Notes: generated by a model from the sequence alone, not told the origin. A stretch of DNA of 53,694 bases from Actinomycetota bacterium (GCA_023489235.1 JAMDDE010000040.1:1-53694); one strand, 5' to 3'; shown: positions 43,724 to 53,668, counted from the stretch's first letter. Translations and numbers: made by a program.

Positions 43724-46204
43724 ATGGCGGATGTTGTCAGTGTTTCGAGCCCAATTACGGGTACGAATAAGGTTATGTCCTTTGAAGTAGGGAAGTTAGC
43801 AGGTCAAGCAGATGGTGCCGTACTTGGTCGCATTGGCGACACCATGGTGTTGGTCACTGCTACCGCAGCTAAGACGGTCAAGGAAGGAGTTGACTTCTTC
43901 CCCTTGACTGTAGACATAGAGGAGCGAATGTATGCTATGGGGAAAATCCCTGGCTCCTTTTTCCGTAGAGAGGGTAGAGCAAGCGATCAGGCAATTCTCA
44001 CCTGTAGACTTATAGATCGTCCTTTGAGGCCTTCATTTCCTGATGGGTTTCGGAACGAGGTCCATATTGTAGGGACTATTCTCGGCGCGGATTTGGAGAA
44101 TCCACATGATGTTCTAGCTATAAATACGGCTTCTGCTGCTCTTATGGTATCAGGCATTCCATTTGACAATCCTGTTGGTGCAGTTAGGATTGCATGGTCG
44201 ACTGAAGGTAGGTGGATACCTCACGCCACCTACCAGGAGGGCGATGCATCAACATTCGAGCTTGTTGTCGCTGGAAGGGCATTGGATCAAAGCCCTGATG
44301 CCGATATAGCCATCATGATGGTAGAGGCTGGTGGCACAGAGAACGCTTGGCGTTACTTTGAGCAAGGGGCACCCAAGGTTACCGAAGAGGTCATAGCTGA
44401 TGGTTTGGAGACGTCCAAGCTCTGGATAAGAGAGTCCATAAAGCTACAAAACGAGTTGGTAGAGGCTTGGGGAAAGAAACCGCCTATCCCTTACGAGCTT
44501 CACAAGGACTATGAAGCCGATGTTTTCGAGAAAGTTGTAGAGGTAGGTAGCACCTTGCTCGAAGAAGCGAACAAGGTTACCGGAAAGCTGGAGAGAGGGG
44601 TAGCCATAGAAGAGGCTACCAACCAAATAATCTCGTTGATGGGCGATCAGTTCGGAGATCGACAGTCTGAGATTCGTGCCGCAGTTCATGATGTTGTTAA
44701 GAAACTAGTGCGAACTCGAATAGTCAATGAAGGAATACGTATAGACGGTCGTGGCACCAAGGAGATAAGGCCTCTCCATATAGAGGTGGGCCTTATTCCC
44801 ACCGCACATGGTTCTGGACTCTTCCAAAGAGGGGAAACTCAAGTTCTCAACGTTGCCACTTTGGGTATGCCACGGATGAATCAACTCCTCGACACCATTG
44901 GCATAGAAGAAACCAAGCGGTATATGCATCACTACAACTTTCCCCCATTCTCCACTGGTGAAACAGGTTTCATGCGTGGACCCAAGCGCCGAGAGATAGG
45001 ACATGGTTTACTCGCTGAAAGAGCTCTGCTTCCGGTGGTTCCCCCAGCAGATAAGTTTCCTTACACCTTGAGGCTGGTCTCCGAGGTATTGAGTTCCAAT
45101 GGCTCTACCTCCATGGCCTCTGTGTGCGGCTCGACTCTTTCTCTAATGGATGCCGGAGTGCCCATAGCAGAACCAGTAGCAGGTATAGCCATGGGGCTTG
45201 TCTATATGGATGGCAAGTATGTGACCTTGACCGATATTCTTGGAGCCGAAGATGCTCTTGGGGATATGGACTTCAAGGTTGCCGGTACAAGAGATGTAGT
45301 TACAGCTCTTCAACTAGATACCAAGATCGACGGACTTCCTGCAGAGGTGCTTGCCGATGCTCTCCGGCAAGCAAAGGAGGCGAGGATCCAGATCTTGGAT
45401 GCTATGGCTGCAGTCATATCCGAACCTCGTAAGGAGATAAGTCGTCATGCTCCCAAGATAGCTACCATTGAGGTTCCTCTGGAGAAAATTGGAGAGATCA
45501 TAGGGCCGAAAGGCAAGGTCATCAATGCTTTGCAGCAGGAAACGGGGGCAGATATAAGCATTGAGGACGATGGTGTCGTGGGAAGAGTGACCATTGGAGC
45601 CAAGGACGATGCAATCGTAGAGGATGTGCGGAAACGAATTGCACTCATCCTTGAGCCGCCTACTCCAGTAATTGGTGAAAACTACTTAGGTAAAATAGTG
45701 AATATCACCAAGTTCGGTGCTTTTGTCAATATTTTACCGGGGAGAGATGGGTTGTTGCACATATCCAAGTTAGGTGGAGGCAAACGTATTGAACGAGTCG
45801 AAGATGTCTTGAGCTTGGGTCAGGAAATGATGGTACGTGTTGATGACATAGATCCAGCTGGCAAGGTATCATTATCCCTCCCCAAGCAAGATGAAGTTAT
45901 CAACGAAACCAGTGAGCCATCCTTCGGACAGGACACAGATAGTTCTAGTCATTCGACCATCCAAGCTACAGCTGAAGGTCCCCGAAGTGATGAGGATGAT
46001 GCCACTTCCTCCAAAGTAGGCCATACTCCCGCTAGAACTGGAACTGTCAGGCGTGAAGTTCAGTTCGAAGAGGAATTCGATGCCGAGATTGAACGAGAGT
46101 TCGGTAACCTGGGTCCGCGCCTGACCTATGAACCTCCGATCCGCAGGGCAGAGAGGAGCAGTTCATCTAACTCTAGGCGACATCGTGGGCGCACTCGAGG
46201 TTAG
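43724..46204 (+). CDS. pnp: polyribonucleotide nucleotidyltransferase (PNPase)
   Basis: This phosphorolytic 3'-5' exoribonuclease has about 826 residues. It contains two RNase PH domains (FFRREGRASDQAILTCRLIDRP in the first; GSTLSLMDAGVPI and EDALGDMDFKVAGT with the catalytic Asp residues in the second), a KH domain (KIGEIIGPKGKVINALQQETG) and an S1 domain (GKIVNITKFGAFVNILPGRDG). After S1 there is a ~100-residue acidic then Arg/Ser-rich tail, longer than in E. coli. ATG at 43724 follows GAGGAG; a TTG at 43718 is in frame. Confidence 0.97.
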   Translation: MADVVSVSSPITGTNKVMSFEVGKLAGQADGAVLGRIGDTMVLVTATAAKTVKEGVDFFPLTVDIEERMYAMGKIPGSFFRREGRASDQAILTCRLIDRPLRPSFPDGFRNEVHIVGTILGADLENPHDVLAINTASAALMVSGIPFDNPVGAVRIAWSTEGRWIPHATYQEGDASTFELVVAGRALDQSPDADIAIMMVEAGGTENAWRYFEQGAPKVTEEVIADGLETSKLWIRESIKLQNELVEAWGKKPPIPYELHKDYEADVFEKVVEVGSTLLEEANKVTGKLERGVAIEEATNQIISLMGDQFGDRQSEIRAAVHDVVKKLVRTRIVNEGIRIDGRGTKEIRPLHIEVGLIPTAHGSGLFQRGETQVLNVATLGMPRMNQLLDTIGIEETKRYMHHYNFPPFSTGETGFMRGPKRREIGHGLLAERALLPVVPPADKFPYTLRLVSEVLSSNGSTSMASVCGSTLSLMDAGVPIAEPVAGIAMGLVYMDGKYVTLTDILGAEDALGDMDFKVAGTRDVVTALQLDTKIDGLPAEVLADALRQAKEARIQILDAMAAVISEPRKEISRHAPKIATIEVPLEKIGEIIGPKGKVINALQQETGADISIEDDGVVGRVTIGAKDDAIVEDVRKRIALILEPPTPVIGENYLGKIVNITKFGAFVNILPGRDGLLHISKLGGGKRIERVEDVLSLGQEMMVRVDDIDPAGKVSLSLPKQDEVINETSEPSFGQDTDSSSHSTIQATAEGPRSDEDDATSSKVGHTPARTGTVRREVQFEEEFDAEIEREFGNLGPRLTYEPPIRRAERSSSSNSRRHRGRTRG

Positions 46205-46222
46205 TAACCAAGGCGAGTTGAC

Positions 46223-47476
46223 TTGATTCAGCTTTCTTCCCTGGAGCGCGGTACAAGAGTTGTAACCGAAACTATCGCAGGAGTTAGTTCTGTCTCAATC
46301 GGTATTTGGGTAGGGGTAGGATCAAGGGATGAACGTCCTAGTGAAGCAGGTGCCTCCCACTTTCTAGAGCACCTGCTTTTCAAGGGAACCACAGATCTGA
46401 CCGCTTCCCAACTCGCCAAAGTTGTTGATAGAGCTGGTGGAGACATGAATGCCTTCACCACTAAGGAGTACACGGTATTCTACCTACGACTCCTTAGCGA
46501 GGATTTTCGTCTGGGTTTAGACATCATGTGTGACATCATGTCTCGTCCAGCACTTAGGCCAGAGGATGTCGAGGCTGAACGTCACGTCATCTTGGACGAG
46601 ATACTTATGCATGCGGATGAACCAGCTGATTTGGCGGCTGAACGCTTCAATCAACTGATGTTCCCTGATCATCCTCTTGGCAGAGAAGTCCTGGGAGTGC
46701 AGGAGTCCGTGGCTTCATTGACGAGGGATGATATTCGTCAATATTTCGAGACTCACTATCTCTCCGAGAATATGGTGGTAGCTGTAGCCGGGAATGTTCG
46801 CCACGATGATGTAGTGGATGTTGTCAATGAAGCTTTGCAGAGGCACCTGGGTAGGGCTGAGCTTGATCGCCGTCCTCCTCTGCGGCCTCCAGAGACATTG
46901 GATGTGATTCAGCGTCCCATAGAGCAGGCACATGTCATCCTTGGAGTTAGAGCACCAGAGAGGCGCTCGCAAACACGCTTTGCATTGGGCCTGCTCAATC
47001 AAGCACTGGGTGGGGGAATATCCTCCAGACTTTTTCAAGAGATCAGGGAGAAAAGAGGATTGGCTTACTCGGTTTGGTCGGATCGAGCTGCTTATGACGA
47101 TGCAGGAACCTTCTATGTAGCGGCAGGTAGCTCACCTGACAAAATAAAAGAAGTCATCGAACTGCTCAATACAGAACTAGACAGGTTGAGCTCCGAGGGG
47201 TTGTCCGAAGAGGAGCTCGATGTGGCTCGCAAGCACATAAGAGCAGAGACGCTTCTCTCGTCAGAAGATACAGGTGCCAGAATGAGCAGGCTAGGTGCCT
47301 CGGTACTCCTCTATGACGAGCCCATTTCCATCGACGATATATTGAAGCGGTTCGATGCAGTTACCTTGGAAGAGGTCAACTCGCTTGCCGCTGCATTGTT
47401 TGACAAACCTCGCACCATGTCCATCGTAGGGCCATTTGATCCTTCCTCCTGGACTGATGAGTTACTGGAAGCGTAG
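46223..47476 (+). CDS. M16-family zinc peptidase (processing-peptidase-like)
   Basis: This 417-residue M16 peptidase has the inverted zinc motif HFLEH (His46, Glu49, His50) and Glu126 in RHVILDEIL exactly 76 residues later, the canonical HxxEH-x76-E arrangement, so the active site is complete. The C-terminal half carries GGGISSRLFQEIREKRGLAYSV. In actinobacteria this gene regularly follows pnp, but its substrate is not established. The start is TTG at 46223 after AAGGCGAG. Confidence 0.93.
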   Translation: MIQLSSLERGTRVVTETIAGVSSVSIGIWVGVGSRDERPSEAGASHFLEHLLFKGTTDLTASQLAKVVDRAGGDMNAFTTKEYTVFYLRLLSEDFRLGLDIMCDIMSRPALRPEDVEAERHVILDEILMHADEPADLAAERFNQLMFPDHPLGREVLGVQESVASLTRDDIRQYFETHYLSENMVVAVAGNVRHDDVVDVVNEALQRHLGRAELDRRPPLRPPETLDVIQRPIEQAHVILGVRAPERRSQTRFALGLLNQALGGGISSRLFQEIREKRGLAYSVWSDRAAYDDAGTFYVAAGSSPDKIKEVIELLNTELDRLSSEGLSEEELDVARKHIRAETLLSSEDTGARMSRLGASVLLYDEPISIDDILKRFDAVTLEEVNSLAAALFDKPRTMSIVGPFDPSSWTDELLEA

Positions 47477-47486
47477 GGTTGAAGAT

Positions 47487-48344
47487 ATGGTGGAAGTATC
47501 ATCAGAGGAAGAATCTCTTCAAGATCGCCAGGAGCCCCTCCGCATAGGTGTTTTCGGTGCCGGTGGTCGCGTAGGGATAGAGGTGTGCAAGGCGGTAGTT
47601 GCTGATCCATCATTCGCGTTGGTTGCTGCCGTTGATCCCAGACTTGCCGGGATAGACCTTCGTCAGGTAATGGGGTCCGATGGTGCCGGCATCCAAGTGG
47701 CTGCTAGCGCAGAGGCTTTAGCTAGGAATCGAGCTGAGGTTGCAGTGGATTTTACCGATGCAGAGGCTGCCATGGAGAACCTGCGCTGGTGTGCTGCCAA
47801 TGGAGTACATGCTGTCGTGGGGACAACTGGATTCAACGAAGAGAACATAAATGAACTCAGCGAGTTGTTCTCCAGTTCAAAAGCCAACTGCGTAATGGCT
47901 TCCAACTTTGCCATCGGAGCAGTACTGATGATGCGTTTTGCAGAGATAGCTTCTTTATGGATGGATGGGGCAGAAGTAATAGAGATGCACCATTCGGGAA
48001 AGATTGACGCTCCGTCGGGAACTGCTATGATGACAGCGCAGTTGATGGATGAGGCACGAAGCAAGGCTGGTATATCTTCTTGGCCAGGAGATGCCACGAA
48101 GTATGAGTTGTTGCCTGGAGCAAGAGGGGGGGCTGGACCGGGGCGAGTAAGGATTCATTCTCTTCGCCTCAAGGGTCTTGTAGCTCATCAGGAAGTTATT
48201 CTTGGTGCCACAGGACAGACCTTGACCATTAGGCATGATGCCTACGATCGCAGCGCCTTTGTCCCAGGTGTGCTTCTGGCGGCCAAAGCTGTATCAGATC
48301 ATCCTGGCTTAACCGTAGGGCTTGCTCCCCTGCTTGGTATTTGA
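47487..48344 (+). CDS. dapB: 4-hydroxy-tetrahydrodipicolinate reductase
   Basis: This enzyme of about 285 residues reduces HTPA to tetrahydrodipicolinate in the lysine and diaminopimelate pathway. The nucleotide motif GVFGAGGRVG, the VVGTTGFNEENI segment and the active-site MHHSGKIDAPSGTAMMTA are clear. ATG at 47487 is likelier than the earlier in-frame start at 47436, which lies inside the M16 gene. The dapB-dapA order links cell-wall precursor supply. Confidence 0.95.
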   Translation: MVEVSSEEESLQDRQEPLRIGVFGAGGRVGIEVCKAVVADPSFALVAAVDPRLAGIDLRQVMGSDGAGIQVAASAEALARNRAEVAVDFTDAEAAMENLRWCAANGVHAVVGTTGFNEENINELSELFSSSKANCVMASNFAIGAVLMMRFAEIASLWMDGAEVIEMHHSGKIDAPSGTAMMTAQLMDEARSKAGISSWPGDATKYELLPGARGGAGPGRVRIHSLRLKGLVAHQEVILGATGQTLTIRHDAYDRSAFVPGVLLAAKAVSDHPGLTVGLAPLLGI

Positions 48345-48366
48345 AGAACTTGGAGGAGGATGGAGA

Positions 48367-49338
48367 ATGTCCAGCATGGATCAGATAGGGGCAGCAGAGC
48401 CATCAGGAACCAAGAGATCCAAACCAGCTAGGTTTGGCCGCATCTCTACGGCAATGGTCACTCCCTTTGACGAGGAGGGAAGACTGGACCTAGATGGGGC
48501 AATCAGACTGGCGCGATTCCTGGTTGAACAGGGAAATGATTCCTTGGTGCTGGCGGGTAGCACTGGAGAGGGGTCTATGCTCTCCGATACGGAGAAGGTG
48601 GACCTCTGGAAGGCAGTTGCAGAAGCGGTCACCTGCCCAGTAATAGCCAATGCAGGGACGAACGATACCACCCACTCCATTGAACTGGTCAAGAAAGCGG
48701 AGCAAGTAGGGGTAGAAGGTATACTGGCTGTTACTCCCTACTACGTACGTCCTTCTCAGGCAGGGATCGAGGCTCATTTCAAGCGAATAGCCGAGGCTAC
48801 CAATTTGCCGGTAGTTGTCTATGACATACCAGTGAGGACAGGGAGAAAGGTATCGAGTTCAACACTGCTCAATCTGGCATATTCTGTACCCAATATCGTA
48901 GGAGTAAAGGATGCTGCTGGTGATGTAGCAGCATCCGCACGACTTCTTGCGGAAGCTCCTCCAGATTTCGAGCTGTACTCCGGGGACGACTCGCTAACCC
49001 TACCACTGCTATCGGTGGGTGGCGTTGGAGTTATCGGCGTAGCCACCCACTGGGCGACCCCTGTATTTGCACAGATGATAGAGGCTTATTTCACTGGAAG
49101 AGTTGACGAGGCAGTGGCCTTCAACAGGTTGTTGTTGGAATCATATGCCTTCGAGACCTCCGAGGAGACCCCCAATCCACTTCCAGCCAAAGCCGCCATG
49201 CGAGCATTGGGTTTACCCGCTGGACAATGTCGGTTGCCACTTGGAGATGCTCCCGATGATCTCGAAGAAAGAGCGAAAGCAGTGATGGCTGGACTTGGTA
49301 TTGCTGCTACAGGAAAAGTACAGGAGGTTCATGGCTGA
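48367..49338 (+). CDS. dapA: 4-hydroxy-tetrahydrodipicolinate synthase
   Basis: This class I aldolase-fold enzyme of about 323 residues condenses pyruvate with aspartate semialdehyde. LAGSTGEGSMLSDTEK, VTPYYVRPSQAGIEAHF, VVYDIPVRTG and the Schiff-base lysine in IVGVKDAAGD are present. About 25 residues precede the usual start of the family core. ATG at 48367 follows GGAGGAGG. Its end overlaps the RNase J start by 8 bp. Confidence 0.96.
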   Translation: MSSMDQIGAAEPSGTKRSKPARFGRISTAMVTPFDEEGRLDLDGAIRLARFLVEQGNDSLVLAGSTGEGSMLSDTEKVDLWKAVAEAVTCPVIANAGTNDTTHSIELVKKAEQVGVEGILAVTPYYVRPSQAGIEAHFKRIAEATNLPVVVYDIPVRTGRKVSSSTLLNLAYSVPNIVGVKDAAGDVAASARLLAEAPPDFELYSGDDSLTLPLLSVGGVGVIGVATHWATPVFAQMIEAYFTGRVDEAVAFNRLLLESYAFETSEETPNPLPAKAAMRALGLPAGQCRLPLGDAPDDLEERAKAVMAGLGIAATGKVQEVHG

Positions 49339-50992
49339 GCCAGTAAGGATATCGTTTCTAGGGGGTTTAGGCGAGATAGGCCGCAACTGCGCTTGTTTGG
49401 AGGCCAGTGGACAAATTGTGGTAGTTGATTGTGGCTTGATGTTCCCCGACCCAGATATGCTCGGTGTAGACCTTGTCCTTCCTGACCTCAGTTACCTGAA
49501 GGAGAATGCAGATCGCATAGCTGGACTGGTCCTTACCCATGGACATGAGGATCATACAGGTGCTCTTGCATTTGCTCTTGAGGATCTGTCATTAGATGTC
49601 TATGGCTCATCTCTTACGATTGCTCTAGCTAAGCAACGCGTATCCGAAGCGGGCCTTTCCAGCAAGGCAAACTGGGTGACTGTCCGGGATGGCGAGTTGA
49701 GACGGATAGGTCCATTCGATGTGGAGTTCATCCCGGTAACTCACTCGGTTCCACAGGGCTTTGCCTTGGCGTTCCATACATCACAGGGGATTATTCTACA
49801 CTCTGGTGATTTCAAGATAGATCTCGAGCCAGTTGACGGGAGGTTCATGGATCTTGAACGCATAGGAGCCCTAGCCAACTCCGAGGGGGTGAGGTTGCTC
49901 CTGTCCGATTCGACCAATGCTGACGAAGAAGGTCACACTGACAGCGAGGCTTCGTTGCAAGGAACGTTTCAACGCTTGTTCGCTACCCACCAAGGGAAAC
50001 GAATCATAGCTACCAGCTTTGCCAGCCATATCCACCGTCTGCAGCAGCTTGTCGATGCTGCCATTGCCAATGGTCGTTTGGTAGCCACCCTAGGACGATC
50101 GATGACCAAGAACATAGCACTAGCTAGGCGTTTGGGAGTGCTACATATACCGGACAGTGCATTAATTGACATAGAGGAGGTGGAAGAGTTAGAGCCCGGG
50201 AGAGTATTCGTTCTTTCCACCGGTTCTCAGGGTGAACCGATGTCTGCACTCGCACTACTAGCCGCAGGAGAAGGCAAGTGGCTCCACCTAGGAGAGAGAG
50301 ACACGGTAGTGATGTCCGCTCATCCAGTTCCCGGTAATGAATGGGCGGTGAGCAAGGTCATAGACGGCCTGTGCCGTTTAGGGGTAGAGGTCGTCTACGG
50401 AGAAGAAGCGAAGGTGCATGTCTCCGGTCATGCCAGCGAGGAGGAGCTCAAGCTGATGCTTCAGATAGCTCGACCGGAATTTTTCATTCCAATCCACGGT
50501 GAATATCGTCATCTGGTAGCACACTCAAGGTTGGCGAAAAGAATGGGGGTGGATGAAGATCATGTCTTTGTTTGTGAAGACGGTGACGTAGTCGAGTTGA
50601 CCGATACTGGCCTTGCCAGGGTGGGTGAGGTATCGGCAGCCTACCTCTACGTAGACGGTCTCACTAGCGAGGTGGGTCATGGTGTCATCCGGGATCGCAA
50701 GACTTTGGCTGAGGAAGGCGTCTTGGTGTTGGTGTGCAGTATCGATACTGCAACTGGAGATGTTCTGGCATCACCACAGTTGGTTACGAGAGGTTGGGCA
50801 GACAATACGCAACTGGAGGAGTTGAGCTCAGATGTACACCGTTTGGTGGTGACGAGCTCGAGCAAGGCCATGTCAGATGGTGGATTCGATCACGAGGTGT
50901 TTAGACGAGACGTCCGCTCTTCCCTTTCCAAGTTGTTGATGGACAAGCTGCACCGGCGACCGATGATCGTTCCAGTTATCGTCACTGCGTAA
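49331..50992 (+). CDS. rnj: ribonuclease J
   Basis: This 553-residue metallo-beta-lactamase/beta-CASP ribonuclease acts both as a 5'-3' exonuclease and as an endonuclease in RNA turnover. Metal ligands are in LTHGHEDHTGAL (His70, His72, Asp74, His75); LHSGDFKID, LLSDSTNAD and the beta-CASP part with HVSGHASEEELKLML follow. ATG at 49331 has AGGAGG just upstream and lies inside the dapA end. Confidence 0.96.
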   Translation: MAEPVRISFLGGLGEIGRNCACLEASGQIVVVDCGLMFPDPDMLGVDLVLPDLSYLKENADRIAGLVLTHGHEDHTGALAFALEDLSLDVYGSSLTIALAKQRVSEAGLSSKANWVTVRDGELRRIGPFDVEFIPVTHSVPQGFALAFHTSQGIILHSGDFKIDLEPVDGRFMDLERIGALANSEGVRLLLSDSTNADEEGHTDSEASLQGTFQRLFATHQGKRIIATSFASHIHRLQQLVDAAIANGRLVATLGRSMTKNIALARRLGVLHIPDSALIDIEEVEELEPGRVFVLSTGSQGEPMSALALLAAGEGKWLHLGERDTVVMSAHPVPGNEWAVSKVIDGLCRLGVEVVYGEEAKVHVSGHASEEELKLMLQIARPEFFIPIHGEYRHLVAHSRLAKRMGVDEDHVFVCEDGDVVELTDTGLARVGEVSAAYLYVDGLTSEVGHGVIRDRKTLAEEGVLVLVCSIDTATGDVLASPQLVTRGWADNTQLEELSSDVHRLVVTSSSKAMSDGGFDHEVFRRDVRSSLSKLLMDKLHRRPMIVPVIVTA

Positions 50993-51061
50993 GCTGCAAA
51001 TAGACCACTGTACTTGTGATTTCTGGCTGCTTCGATGGTCAAGGTATCCTCTTTCTCCTAA

Positions 51062-51101
51062 ATCACATCTATGTTGTGATCCGGTGTTAACCTTAAGGTT
51101 A
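51062..51101 (+). promoter_or_regulatory. two inverted repeats just before ftsK
   Basis: ATCACA/TGTGAT (51062-51067 and 51075-51080) form a stem with a 7-nt loop. TAACCTTAAGGTTA (51088-51101) is a perfect 14-bp palindrome that contains the AAGG used as Shine-Dalgarno for the GTG at 51104. The 111-bp gap after rnj holds these and no gene. They could be operators or a translation-control structure. Confidence 0.4.
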
Positions 51102-51103
51102 TT

Positions 51104-53668
51104 GTGGTAAAGGAGAGAACTTCTCGTAGCAGTTCACATTCGTCCAGTCATGGCGGTCGTCCTAAGAGGATCAAGTCCAAGTCGAGTACCTCTAGGGCTA
51201 TGGTGCATCGTTCCAATGTTTCGCCTCTCAAAAGCGAGGGGAGGCATCGTTCATCTGCGACGGCTCAGCTTGCCAGGGAGCAGTCCAACACCTCTTGGCT
51301 GGCTAATGAACTGGAAGGATTGGCCGCTCTAGGAGTTGGCATTCTTCTAGCATTGGCATTGTACCTCGATGCTCTCGGTCCCGTAGGTCAAGAAATTGCT
51401 CGTTTGGGCAAGTTGTTGATTGGTTGGAGCGTATATCTGTTTCCGGTAGGCCTAGTTGTAGCTGCTATCTTGACCATGGCTCAAAAGCGTCTGAATAACA
51501 GACACGTAATGATGGGGGGATTACTCTGCGTAGCAGCTGTGAGCGGACTAGCCGCCCTGGCCAACTCTCCGATCTCTATTACGGCTAGCCATGCCAGCTT
51601 GGAAAATGCTGGTGGTTATCTAGGAGTATTGATCAACGATCCCATCTCTTCTGGCATGGGCAGTTGGGGAAGCGGGGTAGTGCTGTCCGTGGTCCTGATT
51701 GCTGGTCTGATCATGCTCTCCGGTGTATCTTTCAAGAAAACTATTGAGTTCTCGTCCAATTCGATGCGAGTAGCCCTGTCTGCTCTATCTCGGAGGTATG
51801 CCAAGGACAACAGAGGATTGCTAGTGGATCAAAGGAGGTCGGGTATTCGTTCCCAGGCCGCTGCAATTGACTTTGACGATGATCAGGCTAGCGGAGTACG
51901 CGGCTTTATCAAGGGTGAAAGCGAAAGGGAGGATCGAGGATCACGAACAAATCGAGGATCGCAAACAAGCAGTAAAACTTCGATGGCGGATGAATTGCTT
52001 GCCGATACTGAAGGTGGAGCAGGACATGTCTTTGTCGAAAGCGATGATACTGAACTAGATAGATCAGCTCCTACTAGAGTTGAGGGTCCACAAATGAAGG
52101 ATCTTGTTCGCAATCCAGACGAGAAGACAAACCAGTCGACCATGTCGGTTGTTCTCGAGAGATCTGGAGATCGTCCTTTAACATCCAAGTGGTACCTTCC
52201 ACCATTGAGCCTTCTCAAGCGAACTCGTACTCAAGTATTGGATGAACGACTTATCGCTGAAGGTGGAAGAAGACTGGTTGAGGCGTTAGCTAGGCATGGG
52301 GTGGAAACTTTCCTCATAGGTCAGACTACAGGTCCTACCGTTACTCGGTATGAGCTAGAACTCGGACCAGGGGTCAAAGTTGCCAAGGTAACCAGCTTGT
52401 ATCGGGATATTGCTTATGTCATGGCCTCTCCTGATGTGCGCATATTAGCTCCAATCCCAGGTAAATCAGCTATAGGAGTGGAGGTTCCCAATCGAAAACG
52501 ACAGCTCGTTTCCTTGGGAGACATTTTGAGCTCGCCAGAGGCTGCCGCGGCAAAGCATCCCCTCCAAGTGGCCGCGGGGAGGGATATCGCGGGCAGGCCA
52601 GTTATGATCAACTTGGCAGAGATGCCCCACCTGCTTATCTCTGGAGCAACCGGTTCGGGGAAATCGTCGTGCATCAACTCCTTGATAACCTCTGTCCTAC
52701 TGCGCGCAACTCCAGATCAAGTCCGTCTTATCCTGATAGATCCCAAACGGGTGGAGCTCGGCCAGTACAACCGACTTCCTCACCTTCTCACCCAGGTGGT
52801 AGTGGATCCCAAACGCGCTGCAAATGCACTTGCCTGGGCTGTGCGAGAGATGGAACGTCGCTATGACCTGCTTGCTTCAGCAGGGATGAGAGATATCGAT
52901 ACTTATAATGCCATGGTTGAGAGCGAAAGCTCCCATGGACGGTTGGAGCTTACTTCTTCGTTGTCCAAAGCTGAATCCACCGATAGTGAGGAAATAATTT
53001 ATCAACAGCTACCTTACGTGCTGGTAGTGGTGGACGAGTTGAATGATCTGATGATGGTAGCGGCACGGGATGTCGAAGAGTCTGTGTGCAGGCTTGCCCA
53101 AATGGCCAGAGCAGTGGGAATTCATCTCGTTCTAGCTACCCAGAGGCCATCGGTTGATGTGATCACTGGTCTTATAAAGGCCAATATTCCAGCTAGATTG
53201 GCATTCTCTGTGTCATCTTTGGCAGATAGTAGGGTGATCCTCGATCAGCCAGGAGCAGAGAGGCTGATAGGTAAAGGCGACATGCTGTTGTTGAGTGCTT
53301 CGTCGAGTATTCCCAGCAGGATTCAAGCTCCTTGGGTCAGTGGAGAAGAGGTTCGTTCCATTGTGGCTTTTTGGCGTAGGCAAGCTACCCCTCAGTATCT
53401 GGAGGGCGTTGATGGTGATGCTGATACAACCAGTAGTAGCGATGGTATCCATGACAACGAGGACGAACTATTCGAACAAGCACTTGAACTAGTAGTCCGT
53501 TCCCAGCTTGGATCTACATCGATGCTACAGAGGAAGCTTCGCATAGGCTTTGCACGTGCAGGTAGGCTCATGGATCTACTCGAACGCCATGGCGTAGTCG
53601 GCCCTGCCGAAGGATCCAAGACCCGTCAGGTCCTCATGACCCCGGAGGAACTGGATGCTCGACATTGA
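51104..53668 (+). CDS. ftsK: DNA translocase FtsK/SpoIIIE
   Basis: This 854-residue septal DNA pump has a basic Ser-rich N-terminus, about four membrane helices (~75-215), a hydrophilic linker (~225-380) and a RecA-like motor with Walker A SGATGSGKSS and Walker B VLVVVDELNDLMM. The Walker B stretch usually reads DELADLMM, so Asn replaces Ala. ATQRPSVDVITGLIKANIPARLAF is the RecA-fold hallmark. The C-terminal ~65 residues form the winged-helix gamma domain (STSMLQRKLRIGFARAGRLMD) that reads polarity sequences. The linker contains an 18-bp tandem near-duplication. The stop is at 53666-53668; the last 26 bases are too short to assign, though a TTG at 53670 could open another gene. Confidence 0.97.
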   Translation: MVKERTSRSSSHSSSHGGRPKRIKSKSSTSRAMVHRSNVSPLKSEGRHRSSATAQLAREQSNTSWLANELEGLAALGVGILLALALYLDALGPVGQEIARLGKLLIGWSVYLFPVGLVVAAILTMAQKRLNNRHVMMGGLLCVAAVSGLAALANSPISITASHASLENAGGYLGVLINDPISSGMGSWGSGVVLSVVLIAGLIMLSGVSFKKTIEFSSNSMRVALSALSRRYAKDNRGLLVDQRRSGIRSQAAAIDFDDDQASGVRGFIKGESEREDRGSRTNRGSQTSSKTSMADELLADTEGGAGHVFVESDDTELDRSAPTRVEGPQMKDLVRNPDEKTNQSTMSVVLERSGDRPLTSKWYLPPLSLLKRTRTQVLDERLIAEGGRRLVEALARHGVETFLIGQTTGPTVTRYELELGPGVKVAKVTSLYRDIAYVMASPDVRILAPIPGKSAIGVEVPNRKRQLVSLGDILSSPEAAAAKHPLQVAAGRDIAGRPVMINLAEMPHLLISGATGSGKSSCINSLITSVLLRATPDQVRLILIDPKRVELGQYNRLPHLLTQVVVDPKRAANALAWAVREMERRYDLLASAGMRDIDTYNAMVESESSHGRLELTSSLSKAESTDSEEIIYQQLPYVLVVVDELNDLMMVAARDVEESVCRLAQMARAVGIHLVLATQRPSVDVITGLIKANIPARLAFSVSSLADSRVILDQPGAERLIGKGDMLLLSASSSIPSRIQAPWVSGEEVRSIVAFWRRQATPQYLEGVDGDADTTSSSDGIHDNEDELFEQALELVVRSQLGSTSMLQRKLRIGFARAGRLMDLLERHGVVGPAEGSKTRQVLMTPEELDARH
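51933..51968 (+). repeat. 18-bp tandem near-duplication inside ftsK
   Basis: ATCGAGGATCACGAACAA (51933-51950) is followed by ATCGAGGATCGCAAACAA (51951-51968), 16 of 18 identical. It encodes RGSRTN-RGSQTS-like repeats in the linker, in frame. Confidence 0.9.
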
